In this document: piece after piece, positions 47,751-59,300 of the stretch
Layout: the number at the start of each line of letters is the position of its first letter
How positions within the stretch are numbered: the stretch's first letter is position 1
NCBI RefSeq assembly: GCF_902830275.1
Contig: NZ_CADESW010000003.1
Coordinates: 124,001-188,000 of the forward strand
Source of the DNA: Burkholderia stagnalis
GTDB taxonomy: Bacteria; Pseudomonadota; Gammaproteobacteria; Burkholderiales; Burkholderiaceae
DNA: 64,000 nt
Reading direction: 5' to 3'
The notes under the pieces: model-generated
Told to the model about the DNA's origin: nothing
Seen by the model: only the letters and a program-made list of their open reading frames with translations
Database searches by the model: none
Position numbers and translations under genes: made by a program

Positions 47751-49223
<1,473 letters not shown>

Positions 49224-49258
49224 CGTGTCGTCGTCTCCACGTATTTTTGTTGTCGAAT

Positions 49259-49375
49259 GTCTCCGGAACGAGACGGATTATCTCATTCTGGAGACATCCC
49301 GCAATGCCTTGTCGGATCGCATTCCGTACGGTTTCCGGGGTCGTCCGTGCGGCCAACCTGTCTCCAGATCAAGAC
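49259..49375. promoter_or_regulatory. three enhancer dyads GTCTC-N6-GAGAC
   Basis: Site 1 (49259-49274) is GTCTC-CGGAAC-GAGAC, perfect. Site 2 (49280-49295) is ATCTC-ATTCTG-GAGAC, one mismatch. Site 3 (49360-49375) is GTCTC-CAGATC-AAGAC, one mismatch. Sites 1 and 2 are 21 bp apart, two helical turns, and together form a larger 15/17-matching inverted repeat. They lie 85-200 bp upstream of the -24/-12 promoter, at typical enhancer distance, and 36 bp or more from the regulator start. Confidence 0.88.
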
Positions 49376-49460
49376 GATTTATGTAGAATCGCCTGAAGAT
49401 TGGCCGGCGCGGGCCCGCCGGCCACCTCCGGATCCGCGTCCGGCGGCGCACGGCGGCCGG

Positions 49461-49476
49461 TGGCACGAAACCTGCA
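49461..49476 (+). promoter_or_regulatory. sigma-54 promoter of the GntP permease gene
   Basis: TGGCACGAAACCTGCA fits the consensus TGGCACG-N4-TTGCA with one difference; GG and GC are 10 bases apart. The leader to the start codon at 49549 is about 60 bases, and the gene has AGGAG ahead of it. Confidence 0.92.
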
Positions 49477-49548
49477 CGAACCTGAGCCGGTCCACTGCGG
49501 CGGCTCGCCGCACGACCGAACAACAACCAAAGCCATTAGGAGACTCTC

Positions 49549-50952
49549 TTGTCTTTCGTGATCGTCCTCGCCGCGTTGGCGTTCCTGATGTTCGCCGCGT
49601 ATCGCGGCTACAGCGTGATCCTGTTCGCGCCGATCGCCGCGCTCGGCGCGGTGCTCATGACCGATCCGGCCGCCGTCGCGCCGGTGTTCTCCGGCATCTT
49701 CATGGAGAAGATGGTCGGCTTCGTCAAACTGTATTTCCCGGTGTTCATGCTCGGTGCGGTGTTCGGCAAGGTGATCGAACTGTCCGGCTTCTCCGAGTCG
49801 ATCGTCCACGCGGCGATCCGCTACATCGGCCGCTCGCGCGCGAATGCGGTGATCGTCGCGGTGTGCGCGCTGCTCACCTATGGCGGCGTGTCGCTGTTCG
49901 TCGTCGTGTTCGCGGTGTATCCGTTCGCGGCCGAACTCTACCGCCAGAGCAACATTCCGAAGCGGCTGATGCCCGGCGCGATCGCGCTCGGCGCGTTCTC
50001 GTTCACGATGGATTCGCTGCCCGGCACGCCGCAGATCCAGAACATCATCCCGACCACGTTCTTCAAGACGACCGCCTGGGCCGCCCCGGCACTCGGCACG
50101 ATCGGTTCGGTGTTCATCATCGTCGTCGGCCTGTCGTATCTCGAATGGCGCCGCCGCGTCGCGATGGCGAAGGGCGAAGGCTACGGCACGTCGCTCGTCA
50201 ACGAGCCGGAGCGCGTCGTGACCGATTCGCTGCCGAACCCTGTTCTCGCGATCCTGCCGCTGATCCTCGTCGGCGTGTCGAACTTCGCGCTCACGAAGCT
50301 GATTCCCGTCTGGTACGGCAGCACGTCGTACACGGTCACGCCCGACGTGCTGCCCGGCGTGCATACGCCGGTCACGACGTCGATCAAGACCGTCGTCGCG
50401 ATCTGGTCGGTCGAGGCCGCGCTGCTGCTCGGCATCCTGCTCGTGATCGCCACGTCGTTCCGGCGCGTCAGCGAGCGCTTCGCGGCCGGCTCGAAAGCGG
50501 CGGTCGGCGGTGCGCTGCTCGCCGCGATGAACACCGCGTCGGAGTATGGCTTCGGCGGCGTGATCGCCGCGCTGCCGGGCTTCCTCGTCGTCGGCGATGC
50601 GCTGAAGAGCATTCCGAACCCGCTCGTCAACGCGGCCGTGTCGGTCAGCTCGCTCGCCGGCATCACCGGCTCGGCGTCCGGCGGCATGAGCATTGCGCTC
50701 GCCGCGATGTCGGACCTGTTCGTCAAGGGCGCGCAGGCGGCGAACATCCCGCTGGACGTGCTGCACCGGGTCGTCGCGATGGCGAGCGGCGGCATGGACA
50801 CGCTGCCGCACAACGGCGCGGTGATCACGCTGCTCGCGGTCACGGGCCTCACGCACCGCGAGTCGTACCGCGACATCTTCGCGGTGACGCTCATCAAGAC
50901 GCTGGCGGTGTTCTTCGTGATCGCGGTGTACTACGCGACGGGGCTCGTGTAA
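49549..50952 (+). CDS. GntP-family permease
   Basis: A 467-residue polytopic inner-membrane transporter (about 11-12 hydrophobic segments) of the gluconate:H+ symporter family. Characteristic parts are MEKMVGFVKLYFPVFMLGAV, GGVSLFVVVFAVYPFAAELY, TMDSLPGTPQIQNIIPTTFF and GSASGGMSIALAAMSDLF. GntP-like proteins take up gluconate, hydroxybutyrate or other hydroxy acids; control by a PAS/sigma-54 activator is known for beta-hydroxybutyrate and related permeases, so a hydroxy acid is a reasonable guess. The start here is TTG. A hairpin terminator follows. Confidence 0.9.
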   Translation: MSFVIVLAALAFLMFAAYRGYSVILFAPIAALGAVLMTDPAAVAPVFSGIFMEKMVGFVKLYFPVFMLGAVFGKVIELSGFSESIVHAAIRYIGRSRANAVIVAVCALLTYGGVSLFVVVFAVYPFAAELYRQSNIPKRLMPGAIALGAFSFTMDSLPGTPQIQNIIPTTFFKTTAWAAPALGTIGSVFIIVVGLSYLEWRRRVAMAKGEGYGTSLVNEPERVVTDSLPNPVLAILPLILVGVSNFALTKLIPVWYGSTSYTVTPDVLPGVHTPVTTSIKTVVAIWSVEAALLLGILLVIATSFRRVSERFAAGSKAAVGGALLAAMNTASEYGFGGVIAALPGFLVVGDALKSIPNPLVNAAVSVSSLAGITGSASGGMSIALAAMSDLFVKGAQAANIPLDVLHRVVAMASGGMDTLPHNGAVITLLAVTGLTHRESYRDIFAVTLIKTLAVFFVIAVYYATGLV

Positions 50953-51000
50953 GCGCGACACCGCAACGCGCAGCCCTCCATCGCGCGAGGGCCGCTTCCC

Positions 51001-51040
51001 CGGGGCAGGCAAACCGATGCGTTTGGCCTGCCCCGTTCTT
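51001..51040 (+). terminator. terminator of the GntP permease gene
   Basis: Stem CGGGGCAGGC-AAAC / GTTT-GCCTGCCCCG (one unpaired base) with a six-base loop, then TTCTT. It lies 48 bp after the stop codon. Only a short T-tract is present. Confidence 0.78.
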
Positions 51041-51099
51041 CATTCGGCGCGGAGACTGCCGGTGCGTGCGCCGTCGATCCCGGAAACCGGGCTACCTGC

Positions 51100-51465
51100 T
51101 CAACGCGGCTCGACCGCCGCCTTCGCGTACGACTCGCGCTCGATCTCCAGTATTTCCGCACACAGCTGCAAATGGGTTCCGGACGGCGCGCGGCAGCATT
51201 GCGCCAATACCGACAGCAACTGTTCCGACAGCGCACGCTTCACGTCGGCGGACCGTCCGCCGAGAATCGCGAGCTTCGCGTGGGCGAACGCGCGCGGCGC
51301 GTGCGCGGTGCCGACGGCGAACGTGTCGAAGCACGATGCGCGGCTCTTGATGTCGAGTTCGTCGAAATGGCCGGATGCGGCGAGCGCCTCGTTGAGCGCG
51401 ACGAGCGTCGCGCGGGCGTCGAATCCGTCGAGGTTGCCGGAATATTCAAGCGTCAGATGGGGCAT
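51100..51465 (-). CDS. 5-carboxymethyl-2-hydroxymuconate isomerase-family tautomerase
   Basis: A 121-residue tautomerase-superfamily protein. The mature N-terminal proline follows the initiator Met (MPHLTLEYSGNLDG), and this Pro1 is the catalytic base of the family. The pattern NEALAASGHFDELDIKSRAS, AFAHAKLAILGGRSADVKRA resembles HpcD/CHMI of homoprotocatechuate degradation. No other aromatic-degradation gene is near, so the substrate is uncertain. The ATG at 51465 fixes the proline; a longer upstream frame would bury it. It is convergent with the permease gene. Confidence 0.85.
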   Translation of the reverse strand: MPHLTLEYSGNLDGFDARATLVALNEALAASGHFDELDIKSRASCFDTFAVGTAHAPRAFAHAKLAILGGRSADVKRALSEQLLSVLAQCCRAPSGTHLQLCAEILEIERESYAKAAVEPR

Positions 51466-51587
51466 GGCGTCGTAGTGATGAGTGAAGTCGCCGCGCGCCG
51501 GAGCATCGATGCCGGGCCGGCGCGCGGAAGACGCCCATAGTACCTGCTGATGCGCCGCCGCCGCGCGCCGGCGGCGCATCCTTTCCG

Positions 51588-53168
51588 CTAGGTCTTCACC
51601 GGCTGGAGCAGCCGCTCGCACGCGGCCGCCTGCGGATCACCGGCCGGCAGCTTCCCGCACACATCGTCGAATTGCTTCACGACGGTCCGGACCGACGCAT
51701 CGTGCGCGCCGCCGTTGCGCCAGCGCGTCAGTTGCGTGACCACCTTCGTCAGCGCCCGCAGGTTCGCACCGTAGAACGCGTCGCGGGTCTGCCCGGCCTG
51801 CGCCAGCACGCTGCCCGCGATCCCTTCGATCCGCGCCGCATCGTCCGGCCCGAGCTCGACCGCGTTCGCGAAATAGGTCGCGCCCCAGCGCAGCCGCGTC
51901 GCGGTGCCCGTCGCGCTCTCGTACGCCTTGCGGTACCAGTCGAGCGCCGCGGCCTTGTCGCCGCGCGCCTTTGCATTCGCCGCGAGCCCGGACATGAAGT
52001 AATACGGCGTTGCCGAATGCCCCAGTTCGGCCTTCAGCAACGTGTCGGACGCATCGAGCAGCCCGGCATCGGTCAGCGTATCGGCCGCCTCGCTGACGAG
52101 CGCCTGGCGCTCGTACACATTCGCCGCGCCCTGGATCGCCGCGGCCGTGCGCTGGCGCACCGCGCCGACGAGCGCCGGCGCATCGAGCGGCGTGCCCTTG
52201 CGGGCATCGCCGCGCGCAAGCAGCACGCGGCCGTGCAGCGCCATCAGGCGATCGATCGACGACAGCGTGCGATCGTCCGACAGCCGTGCGAGCGCCGCGT
52301 CATACGCATCGCGCAACTGCACGCGCCGGGCCGCATCCGTGCCGAGATACGCGACGACGCCCGCGGGCGCCGCGATCAGCACGTCGGCGTCGGCACGCGA
52401 GGTCGCGGCATCGCGCAGCACCGTGCGCAACGCATCGGCGCCGGCCGCCTTGTCGAGCGCACCGGCCTGCGCGGGCTCTCCGTTCGCGGCGACCACCACC
52501 GATTTCAGCTCGAGCCGCAGCGCATCGCCCTTCGCACCGGCGGCCTGCGCGCGTCGCGCGAGCGTCTGCAGTGTCTCGGCGACGCGGTCGCCGGGCACCG
52601 GCAGCGCGCCGTCGGTATCCCACGAATAGTCGGCCAGCATGCGCCACTCGTCGCGCGTCACCGTCGTGCCGCCGGACGCATCGCCCTTCAGCGCGTTCGC
52701 GAGCGTCTGCCGCACCGGATGCGCGGCGTTCATGCCGAGCGACAGCGCGCGCATGTAGCGGTCGAGATCGGCCTCGCCCGGCAGCCGCGTGACCTCGGTG
52801 CCGTCCGGGCGGAACAGGATCATCGTCGGATAGCCGCGCACCTTGAAGCGCTCGCCGAGCTTCTGCGCGCTCTCGGTGTCACCGTCGAGATACACCGGCA
52901 CGAAGAACGACGAGCGCGAGCGGAATGCCTGCTGGCTGAACACCGTCGACTTCACCTGGTTGCAAGACGGGCACCACACCGCGCCCCAGTAGAGCAGCAG
53001 CGGTTTGCCGGTCCGTTTCGCCAGCGCGAACGCGGCGTCGACGTCGCCTTGCTGCCAGGCGATGCCGGGCGGCACATGCACGGGCTCGCGCGGCGTCTCG
53101 GCCGCGAATGCCGCGCTTGCCGCCGCAAGCAGCCATGCGGCGGTCAGGGTCCGGATAGAGGTTTGCAT
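51588..53168 (-). CDS. exported thioredoxin-like protein with helical repeat region
   Basis: A 526-residue protein with a signal peptide (SIRTLTAAWLLAAASAAFA). Residues 40-150 form a thioredoxin-like domain: KPLLLYWGAVWCPSCNQVKS with the CPSC redox pair (C66, C69), and VRGYPTMILFRPDG with the cis-proline. The remaining 370 residues are Ala-rich and helical, TPR-like (for example AKARGDKAAALDWYRKAYES). I expect an oxidoreductase in the periplasm; CPSC is an uncommon variant of CxxC. GGAG precedes the ATG at 53168. It is convergent with nothing close and lies 122 bp from the tautomerase gene on the same strand. Confidence 0.82.
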   Translation of the reverse strand: MQTSIRTLTAAWLLAAASAAFAAETPREPVHVPPGIAWQQGDVDAAFALAKRTGKPLLLYWGAVWCPSCNQVKSTVFSQQAFRSRSSFFVPVYLDGDTESAQKLGERFKVRGYPTMILFRPDGTEVTRLPGEADLDRYMRALSLGMNAAHPVRQTLANALKGDASGGTTVTRDEWRMLADYSWDTDGALPVPGDRVAETLQTLARRAQAAGAKGDALRLELKSVVVAANGEPAQAGALDKAAGADALRTVLRDAATSRADADVLIAAPAGVVAYLGTDAARRVQLRDAYDAALARLSDDRTLSSIDRLMALHGRVLLARGDARKGTPLDAPALVGAVRQRTAAAIQGAANVYERQALVSEAADTLTDAGLLDASDTLLKAELGHSATPYYFMSGLAANAKARGDKAAALDWYRKAYESATGTATRLRWGATYFANAVELGPDDAARIEGIAGSVLAQAGQTRDAFYGANLRALTKVVTQLTRWRNGGAHDASVRTVVKQFDDVCGKLPAGDPQAAACERLLQPVKT

Positions 53169-53730
53169 CGATGCGGTCTCCATGGATCGTTAAGGCCGCG
53201 CAACGCACGCTGCATGCGCCGCGGCCGTGAAACGCGAATCGCGCGCACGCAGCGCACGGCTCGCCGCAAACATTTGCGAATGCGTCCGGACAGCGAAATA
53301 CGCGCCGTTTTCGCTCGACACCGTTCGCGGCACTCGCGAACGCGCGCGTATTCCGGCCGGCATTCGGCCAATCGTAGAACGATACGGATCGTGCATCCAG
53401 ATGAAAACGAATCAATTTTCAATTGGATATGAAATGGAATTTCCTGACGCATTTCCACCCCGCCCCGCATTGCGCGACAACGCGATCGAATCTGGAACAA
53501 TTACCGATTTTCATCCGCTTTTTATTGCCATTCAGGCCGAATTTCCGCGTTGCGCGCCGACCTGCGCACGAATTGGAAATTTGCAATATTCGCATTCACC
53601 GAAGCGTGTATAGTTGCGCCGTCGAAAATTCGCGCGCGCTTCTCCCGCCGGAATCGTTCCGGCCATGTCTGTCCATTCGCCGTATTCGCGTGCGCTTTAA
53701 AAAATCACCGAATCCAGGGCCAGGACTGTC
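53169..53730. other. 562-bp divergent region, thioredoxin-like / AraC gene
   Basis: No gene seen. The part from about 53390 to 53640 is AT-rich for this genome. A short dyad GAAAT-GGA-ATTTC (53431-53443) and a TATAGT box (53609-53614) are possible promoter parts of the AraC-type gene. No other feature is clear. Confidence 0.45.
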
Positions 53731-54774
53731 ATGACGCAGCCAGAGATCATCATTTCCACCGACGCGGTCGAACCCGGGCTGCGCAATGATTTCTGGCGCG
53801 AGGTCACGCTGCCCGTATTTGAAACGACACCGCTCGGCGACGGCGCGAACGCCACGCTGGCGGGCACCATCCAGAGCCGGCCGGTCGGCGGCCTGCTGAT
53901 GGGCGAGACGACCTTCAACGCGCAGCAATACCGGCGCGACCGGCGCGTGATTGCGCAGGGCGGACTCGATGACTACGTGATCCAGGTCATCACCGCCGGA
54001 TCGCTGCGCGGCATGTTCGGCCTGCGCAATGTCGCGGTCGAGCCCGGCGACATCTGCGTGATGGATCTCACGCGGACCTTCGACAGCCGCGTCGAGGCCG
54101 GCGCGACGCTGACGACGGCCGTGCCGCGCAAAGCGCTGGAGCGTGCGCTGGGGCGGCACGACCTGCACGGCGTCGTGCTGAAGGCCGGCCGGCCGCTGAC
54201 GCAGCTGCTCGTCGATTTCCTGCACGGCTTGATGGCGGCATCGGCACGCCTGTCGGCGCGCGAATCGTTTGCCGCGCAGGACGCGATGACCGCGCTGCTG
54301 GCCGCGGGCCTCGCCGGAGAAGACGTCGCGGCGCGCGAAACCGCATCGGTGCTGGCGGACGTGCTGCGCGAGCGCATCATGGAATTCATCGACGCGAACC
54401 TGACGCGGCCGGAACTGAATCCCGACCTGCTGATGCGCCGGTTCCGGATCTCGCGCGCCCATCTGTACCGGACCTTCGCCGACGACGGCGGCGTGAGCCG
54501 CGTCATTCGCAACAAGCGCCTCGATGCGGCTTACGTCGCGCTGCGGCATCCGCGCGGCCGCGAACGGTCGATTGCGGAAATCGCCGCCGAATGCGGATTC
54601 ACCAGCAACGCGCAGTTCCTGCGCGCATTCCGCGCGCACTTCGGCGTCACGCCCAGCGACGCGAAGCGGGCGCGCATGGAATCGGTATCAGCGCGCAGCG
54701 GCATGCTCACGTTGCACGATCATTTCGCGAGCTATCACGCGACGCCGGACGCCGCTTCGCGGGCATCGGCCTGA
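53731..54774 (+). CDS. AraC-family regulator, paralogue A
   Basis: A 347-residue regulator. The N-terminal cupin-like ligand domain (about 1-200) begins MTQPEIIISTDAVEPGLRND and contains FNAQQYRRDRRVIAQGGLDD and DLTRTFDSRVEAGATLT. The double HTH is at about 225-325 (MRRFRISRAHLYRTFADDGG, IAEIAAECGFTSNAQFLRAF). It is clearly related to the convergent gene at 55054-56094, sharing DSVEP-like starts and the FNAQQYRRDRR motif. The ligand is unknown. Both resemble the branch with an AraC-binding-like N-terminal domain. Confidence 0.9.
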   Translation: MTQPEIIISTDAVEPGLRNDFWREVTLPVFETTPLGDGANATLAGTIQSRPVGGLLMGETTFNAQQYRRDRRVIAQGGLDDYVIQVITAGSLRGMFGLRNVAVEPGDICVMDLTRTFDSRVEAGATLTTAVPRKALERALGRHDLHGVVLKAGRPLTQLLVDFLHGLMAASARLSARESFAAQDAMTALLAAGLAGEDVAARETASVLADVLRERIMEFIDANLTRPELNPDLLMRRFRISRAHLYRTFADDGGVSRVIRNKRLDAAYVALRHPRGRERSIAEIAAECGFTSNAQFLRAFRAHFGVTPSDAKRARMESVSARSGMLTLHDHFASYHATPDAASRASA

Positions 54775-54972
54775 ATCGCACCGACGCGGCGCCGTCATGC
54801 CGGCATCCGGCGGCGTGACGCCCCATGTAAAACGATTGCCGTGCGGATTTGGGACGTCACCCGGGTAAAAACGAGACAATTAGAGTCCTGCTGTTATTCA
54901 ACTGAACCGGAAAGAATGCAACAATTTCGCACCGGATACACCCCGTGTTCGGTAATATTTGTGCCATTCTTG

Positions 54973-54999
54973 AGCCACCTCCGTGTGGCTTCTTTTTTT
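54973..54999 (+). terminator. terminator between the convergent AraC genes
   Basis: AGCCAC-CTCCGT-GTGGCT followed by TCTTTTTTT, about 200 bp after the paralogue A stop and 55 bp before the paralogue B stop, oriented for the + strand gene. Confidence 0.75.
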
Positions 55000-55053
55000 C
55001 CGTGTCCATTAGCCGCGTTTCCCCGAATCGCGTACGCCCCGGCGCCGTTCGCC

Positions 55054-56094
55054 TCACTCGCGCCTGCAATCCCGGCCGCCCGGCACGGCATGGCGCGCGA
55101 AGTGAATGTGCAGGCTCGACAGGTCATGGCCGGCCGCGAAGTGCGCCCGATGCTCGGTGCGGATCTCGCGCGCCGTGACGCCGAAGCGCTGACGCATCGC
55201 GCGCACCAGCATGTCGCTGCTCGAGAAGCCGTAGCGGAACGCGACTTCCTTGATCGTCTGCCCGGTCGAGCGCGGATCGACGAGCGCCCGATACGCAAGA
55301 TCGAGACGCCGGTCGCGAATGAACCGTGCGACGCCGCCGTCCGCCTCGAACACCCGGTACAGGTGCGCGCGCGAAATGCGGAAATGCGCGATCAGCGCGT
55401 CGGGGCCCAGGTTGCGATCGGTGACATGCTGCGCGATGTACTGCACGATCCGCGTGCGCAGCGCGGCGCCATGCGCGCCGGGCCGCTTGCCGGCAGGCGA
55501 CTCCGCCCCGGAGAGCGCGGCCGCGAGCAACGCCATCATCGCGTCCTGCACGGCGACGGACTGCGCCTGCGACACCTGCTCGTTCAGCGCATACATGCCC
55601 ACCAGGTAATCGGCGAGCAAGCCCGTGATCGCCCGTTTCGCGCTCAGCACGACGCCGTGCAGGTCGCGCCCGCCCGACGCCTTCTCGAGCCCTTCGCGCG
55701 GCACGAAGACGGCGACGGCCTCGCCCGCATCCACGCGGCCGACCATCGGCTGGCCGAGATCGATGATGTAGATGTCGCCCGGCCCCGCGTGCACGTCGAC
55801 GCCGTTGAAGTTGCCGGCGAACGAGCCCGAGCGCACCAGTTGCACGAGGTACTGGTCGAACCCGCTTTGCTGGATGGTCCGGCGATCGCGCCGGTATTGC
55901 TGCGCATTGAACGACGTCCGCCACATCAGCAGCTCGCCGAGCATCCGCGATGCCAGCGTGCCGGCCAGCCGCGCGTCCGCGTGCCCGGCGATCGGCGCCG
56001 TATCGACGATGGGCCGCGTGACCTGGCGCCAGTATTCGTCGCGCAGCGCCGGCTCGACACTGTCGGTCGATAAGAAGACTTCCCCGGAAGCCAT
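55054..56094 (-). CDS. AraC-family regulator, paralogue B
   Basis: A 346-residue regulator with the same domain order as paralogue A. The ligand domain starts MASGEVFLSTDSVEPALRDE and includes FNAQQYRRDRRTIQQSGFDQ and VHAGPGDIYIIDLGQPMVGR. The HTH region has LIAHFRISRAHLYRVFEADG and IKEVAFRYGFSSSDMLVRAM. GAGGGG precedes the ATG at 56094, which I prefer to in-frame starts further upstream. The next upstream gene on this strand is the trimeric autotransporter, 260 bp away with a hairpin in the gap; the regulator could control it, but this is inference from position. Confidence 0.9.
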   Translation of the reverse strand: MASGEVFLSTDSVEPALRDEYWRQVTRPIVDTAPIAGHADARLAGTLASRMLGELLMWRTSFNAQQYRRDRRTIQQSGFDQYLVQLVRSGSFAGNFNGVDVHAGPGDIYIIDLGQPMVGRVDAGEAVAVFVPREGLEKASGGRDLHGVVLSAKRAITGLLADYLVGMYALNEQVSQAQSVAVQDAMMALLAAALSGAESPAGKRPGAHGAALRTRIVQYIAQHVTDRNLGPDALIAHFRISRAHLYRVFEADGGVARFIRDRRLDLAYRALVDPRSTGQTIKEVAFRYGFSSSDMLVRAMRQRFGVTAREIRTEHRAHFAAGHDLSSLHIHFARHAVPGGRDCRRE

Positions 56095-56273
56095 GATCCC
56101 CTCGCATTCTTGATGGCTGTTGCGATGCTTGTTCTGATCATTCGTGAGCCGCGCCGTCGTCGACAGGCCAGCTTGCATGCGTCGCGCCCGGTTACCGCTG
56201 CCCTCCGCGAGACGATCCGCGGCGGGATTGTGCAGGCAAACCGGTGTCGATGCCCACTCGAAAGTCATGTCTG

Positions 56274-56305
56274 GATACGACATGCCCGGGTGGGCATGTC
56301 GTATC
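56274..56305. repeat. perfect 14-bp inverted repeat with 4-base loop
   Basis: GATACGACATGCCC (56274-56287), loop GGGT, GGGCATGTCGTATC (56292-56305). It lies between the 3' end of the adhesin gene and the paralogue B start, on the path of adhesin transcription. No T-run follows on either strand, so it is not a standard rho-independent terminator. Confidence 0.88.
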
Positions 56306-56353
56306 GTCGAGCCGCGCACTCAACGCAAGTGCGGCGTCACGAAACGGCTTGCG

Positions 56354-59300
56354 TCAGAACTGGTAGCCCGCGCCGACGACCGCGCCGAAGTCCGAGCGGG
56401 TGTTGCCCGTGACGGACGCCTTGACGACCCACTTGTCGTTCTGCGTCACGTACGAGTAACCCGCCGCGAAACCTTGCTGGCCGCGGTAGTTCGCCGTTGC
56501 CGCCGACACCATCGAACGCCCCGGCCCGGTCGGTTGCGGAAGGCCGGCAACCGCCAATGCCGACGCCACGCCGCCGAACATGTCCTTCTTGACGGTGTTC
56601 AGGTCGTTGTAAACCTGGCCGACGCGTTGATCCGTGTAGCTGCGCGCTGCCGCGACGTTGTCGTTCAACTGCTGCACGTTCACCGCATCGGTCGGCGCGG
56701 TGCCGGCCGCGACGTTGGTGACCTGCCGCTCGCTGCCCTTCGCGCCGACCGAGAACGAGTTGTCGCGATCCGCCACCGAGCCCTGGCCGACCGCGACGGC
56801 GTTCTTGCCGGTCGCGGTTGCCGTCGACCCGAACGAGCCCGCCTCCGCGCGCGTGATCCAGGTCGTATTCGCATCGGTGGCAGCCGCCCGAATCGCCTGA
56901 TTGGCCGACACGTCCCGCAGCGCGCTGTTGAGCTGGCCGACGTTCACCGCGTCGTTGCTGTTGACGCCCGCCCCGACACCGGTCAGCACGCGATTCCCGC
57001 CGGCGCTGTTGGCGATGTTCACCGACGTGCCGCCCGTCCCCGCGCCGACCGTGATCTGGCCGTTCGGGTCCTGCTGCTGCACCAGGCCCGCCTTGCCGTT
57101 GGTCACGTTGGTCACGTTCTCCTGCAGGTTCGTGATGTCGGTCGTGTTCTTCGCGACCTGCTGGTTCGTCGCGTAGAGCTGCGAGCCGTTCACGGCGTCC
57201 GTGCTGGCTGCGCTGAGCGTGCCGGCCTGCACGTTGGTGATCTTCGTGCCGCCCGCGCCGCCGCCGAGCGTGATGATGCTCTTCGAGCTGTCGTCGTAGG
57301 TCACGGCCATCGCGCCGAGCTGGTTGATGCCGGACTGCACCGCCTTCAGCTGCTTCACGTTCACCGCGTCGGTATCGTCCACGCCGGCCGCCAGGTTCTT
57401 CAGCACGACCGGCGACGCCGCGTCGCCGCCGACGAGCGACACGGAATTCAGACGGCTGCCGTTCGCGTCCACGTCGTATTTCACGACGTTCTTCACGGCT
57501 TCACCGGCCTGGTTCGACACGTTCGTGATCTGCTGCTGGAGGTCGGACTTCACGCCGAACAGCTGGCCGCCGTTCACCGCGTCCTTGCTGCCTGCGGCCA
57601 CGTTGCCGTCCGCGACGCCGGTGATCTTCGTGGCCACGCCGTCGCGCGCCGCGTTGTAGGCACCGGCGGCCGGATCGAATTGCAGCGCGTCACGCTGCAG
57701 GCCCGAGATGATCGTCGTGTTGTTGGCGATGTTCGTTTCCGCGTTGCCGAGGCGCGTTTCGTGGTTCTGGATCGTCGTCGCGTTGCTCGTCACGCGGCCG
57801 TCGAGATTGCCGAGCGCATCACCGACGTTGTTGAATGACGTGCCGCCGATGTCGTACTTCGGCGCATTGATCGAACCGTTCGTGTTCGCCGACGCGCCGC
57901 CGCCGAGCGCGGCCGCCGCGCTGTCGGTCGCATAGCGCAGTTGCGAGCCGTTCACCGCGTCGAGGCTGCCGGCCTGGACCCCGCCCTCCGCGACGTTCGT
58001 CACGCGCACCGGCGCGCCGCCGTTGCCGGCGCCGAGCGACACCTGGCGCTTGCTGCTGTCGTCGTACAGCACCGCGTTCGTCGCGCCGTTGTTCACGCCC
58101 GACGACACCGAGTCCTTCAGCTGCTTGACGTTCACCGCGTCGGTGTCGGCCTGGCCGGCCTTCACGTTGGCGATCGTCTGCGGCGAGGCCGTGCCGTGGC
58201 TCGCGTCGTACGCGCCGATGCCCGCGTTCCATTGCAGCGCGTCCTGCTTGAGCGCCGCGATGTCGGTCGTGTTCTGGCCGATGTTCGTCGTGTTCGTCGT
58301 CACGCGCTGGTCGACGTTGGTGATCTTGTCGCCCTGCACGTCGATTTGCGATTGCAGGCCGCCCGCCGCCTTCGACAGCTGGCCGACGTTCACCGCGTCG
58401 TTCGCGCTCACGCCGTCGGCGACGTTCGACAGCGCAACCGGCGCATGACCCGCGCCGCCGAGCGTCACCGAATTCTTGCCCGCCGCGTCGTACTTCACGT
58501 TCAGCTTGTCCGCGGCCTGAAGGTTCGACACGTTCGCGTTCGTGACCGACAGATTGCTCGTCAGCGACGACACGTTCGCCGTCAGATTGTCGACGCGCGA
58601 CGTTTGCGTGGCGACGTTCCGGTTGGTCGCATACAGCTGCGCGCCGTTGACTGCTTGCGTGCTGTTCGCCGACAGGTCGCCCGCCGCAACGTTGTTGATC
58701 GTCACCGGGCCCGATGCGCCGCCGACCAGCGAGACGGAATTCGTGCGATTGCCCTGTGCATCCGTGTCGTACTGCACCGCGTTCTTCGTCACGCCGCCGA
58801 TGTTGCCGTTGATCTGGTCCTGCACCGACTTCAGCTGCGCGCCGTTGATCGCGTCCGTGCTCGTTGCGGAAACGTCGCCCGCCGCCACGTTCGTGATCTT
58901 CTGCGCGCTGCCCGAGTTATGCGACGCGTCGTACGCACCGGCCGACTTCGACCATTGCAGCGCGTCCTGCTGCAGCGCGCCGATGTGGGTCGTGTTCTGC
59001 GTGACGCGGCCGTCGATCGACGTGATCGCGTCGCCTTGCTGCTTCACGTTCTGGTTCGTCGCGAACAGTTGCGAGCCGTTGACGGCGTCGGTCGAATCCG
59101 CCGCCAGCGCACCGGCCTTGACGTTCGTGAGCGTCGTGCCGTTCGCGCCGGCCAGCGTCACCGAGTCGAAGCCTTGTGCACCGTCGTACTTCACGTTGCG
59201 CGTGTCCGCCTGCTGCAGCGCCGTGATGTTCTGCGTGTGGGTCGTGACGATGTTGTTCGTCGTGTCGATCTGCGATTGCAGGCCGCCCGTCGCCTTCGAC

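Larger units (their letters stand above)
49224..49548. other. 325-bp regulatory region with enhancers and sigma-54 promoter
   Basis: Non-coding gap between the divergent regulator and permease genes. It holds three GTCTC-N6-GAGAC sites at its left and centre and a -24/-12 promoter at 49461-49476 (separate entries). Confidence 0.8.
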
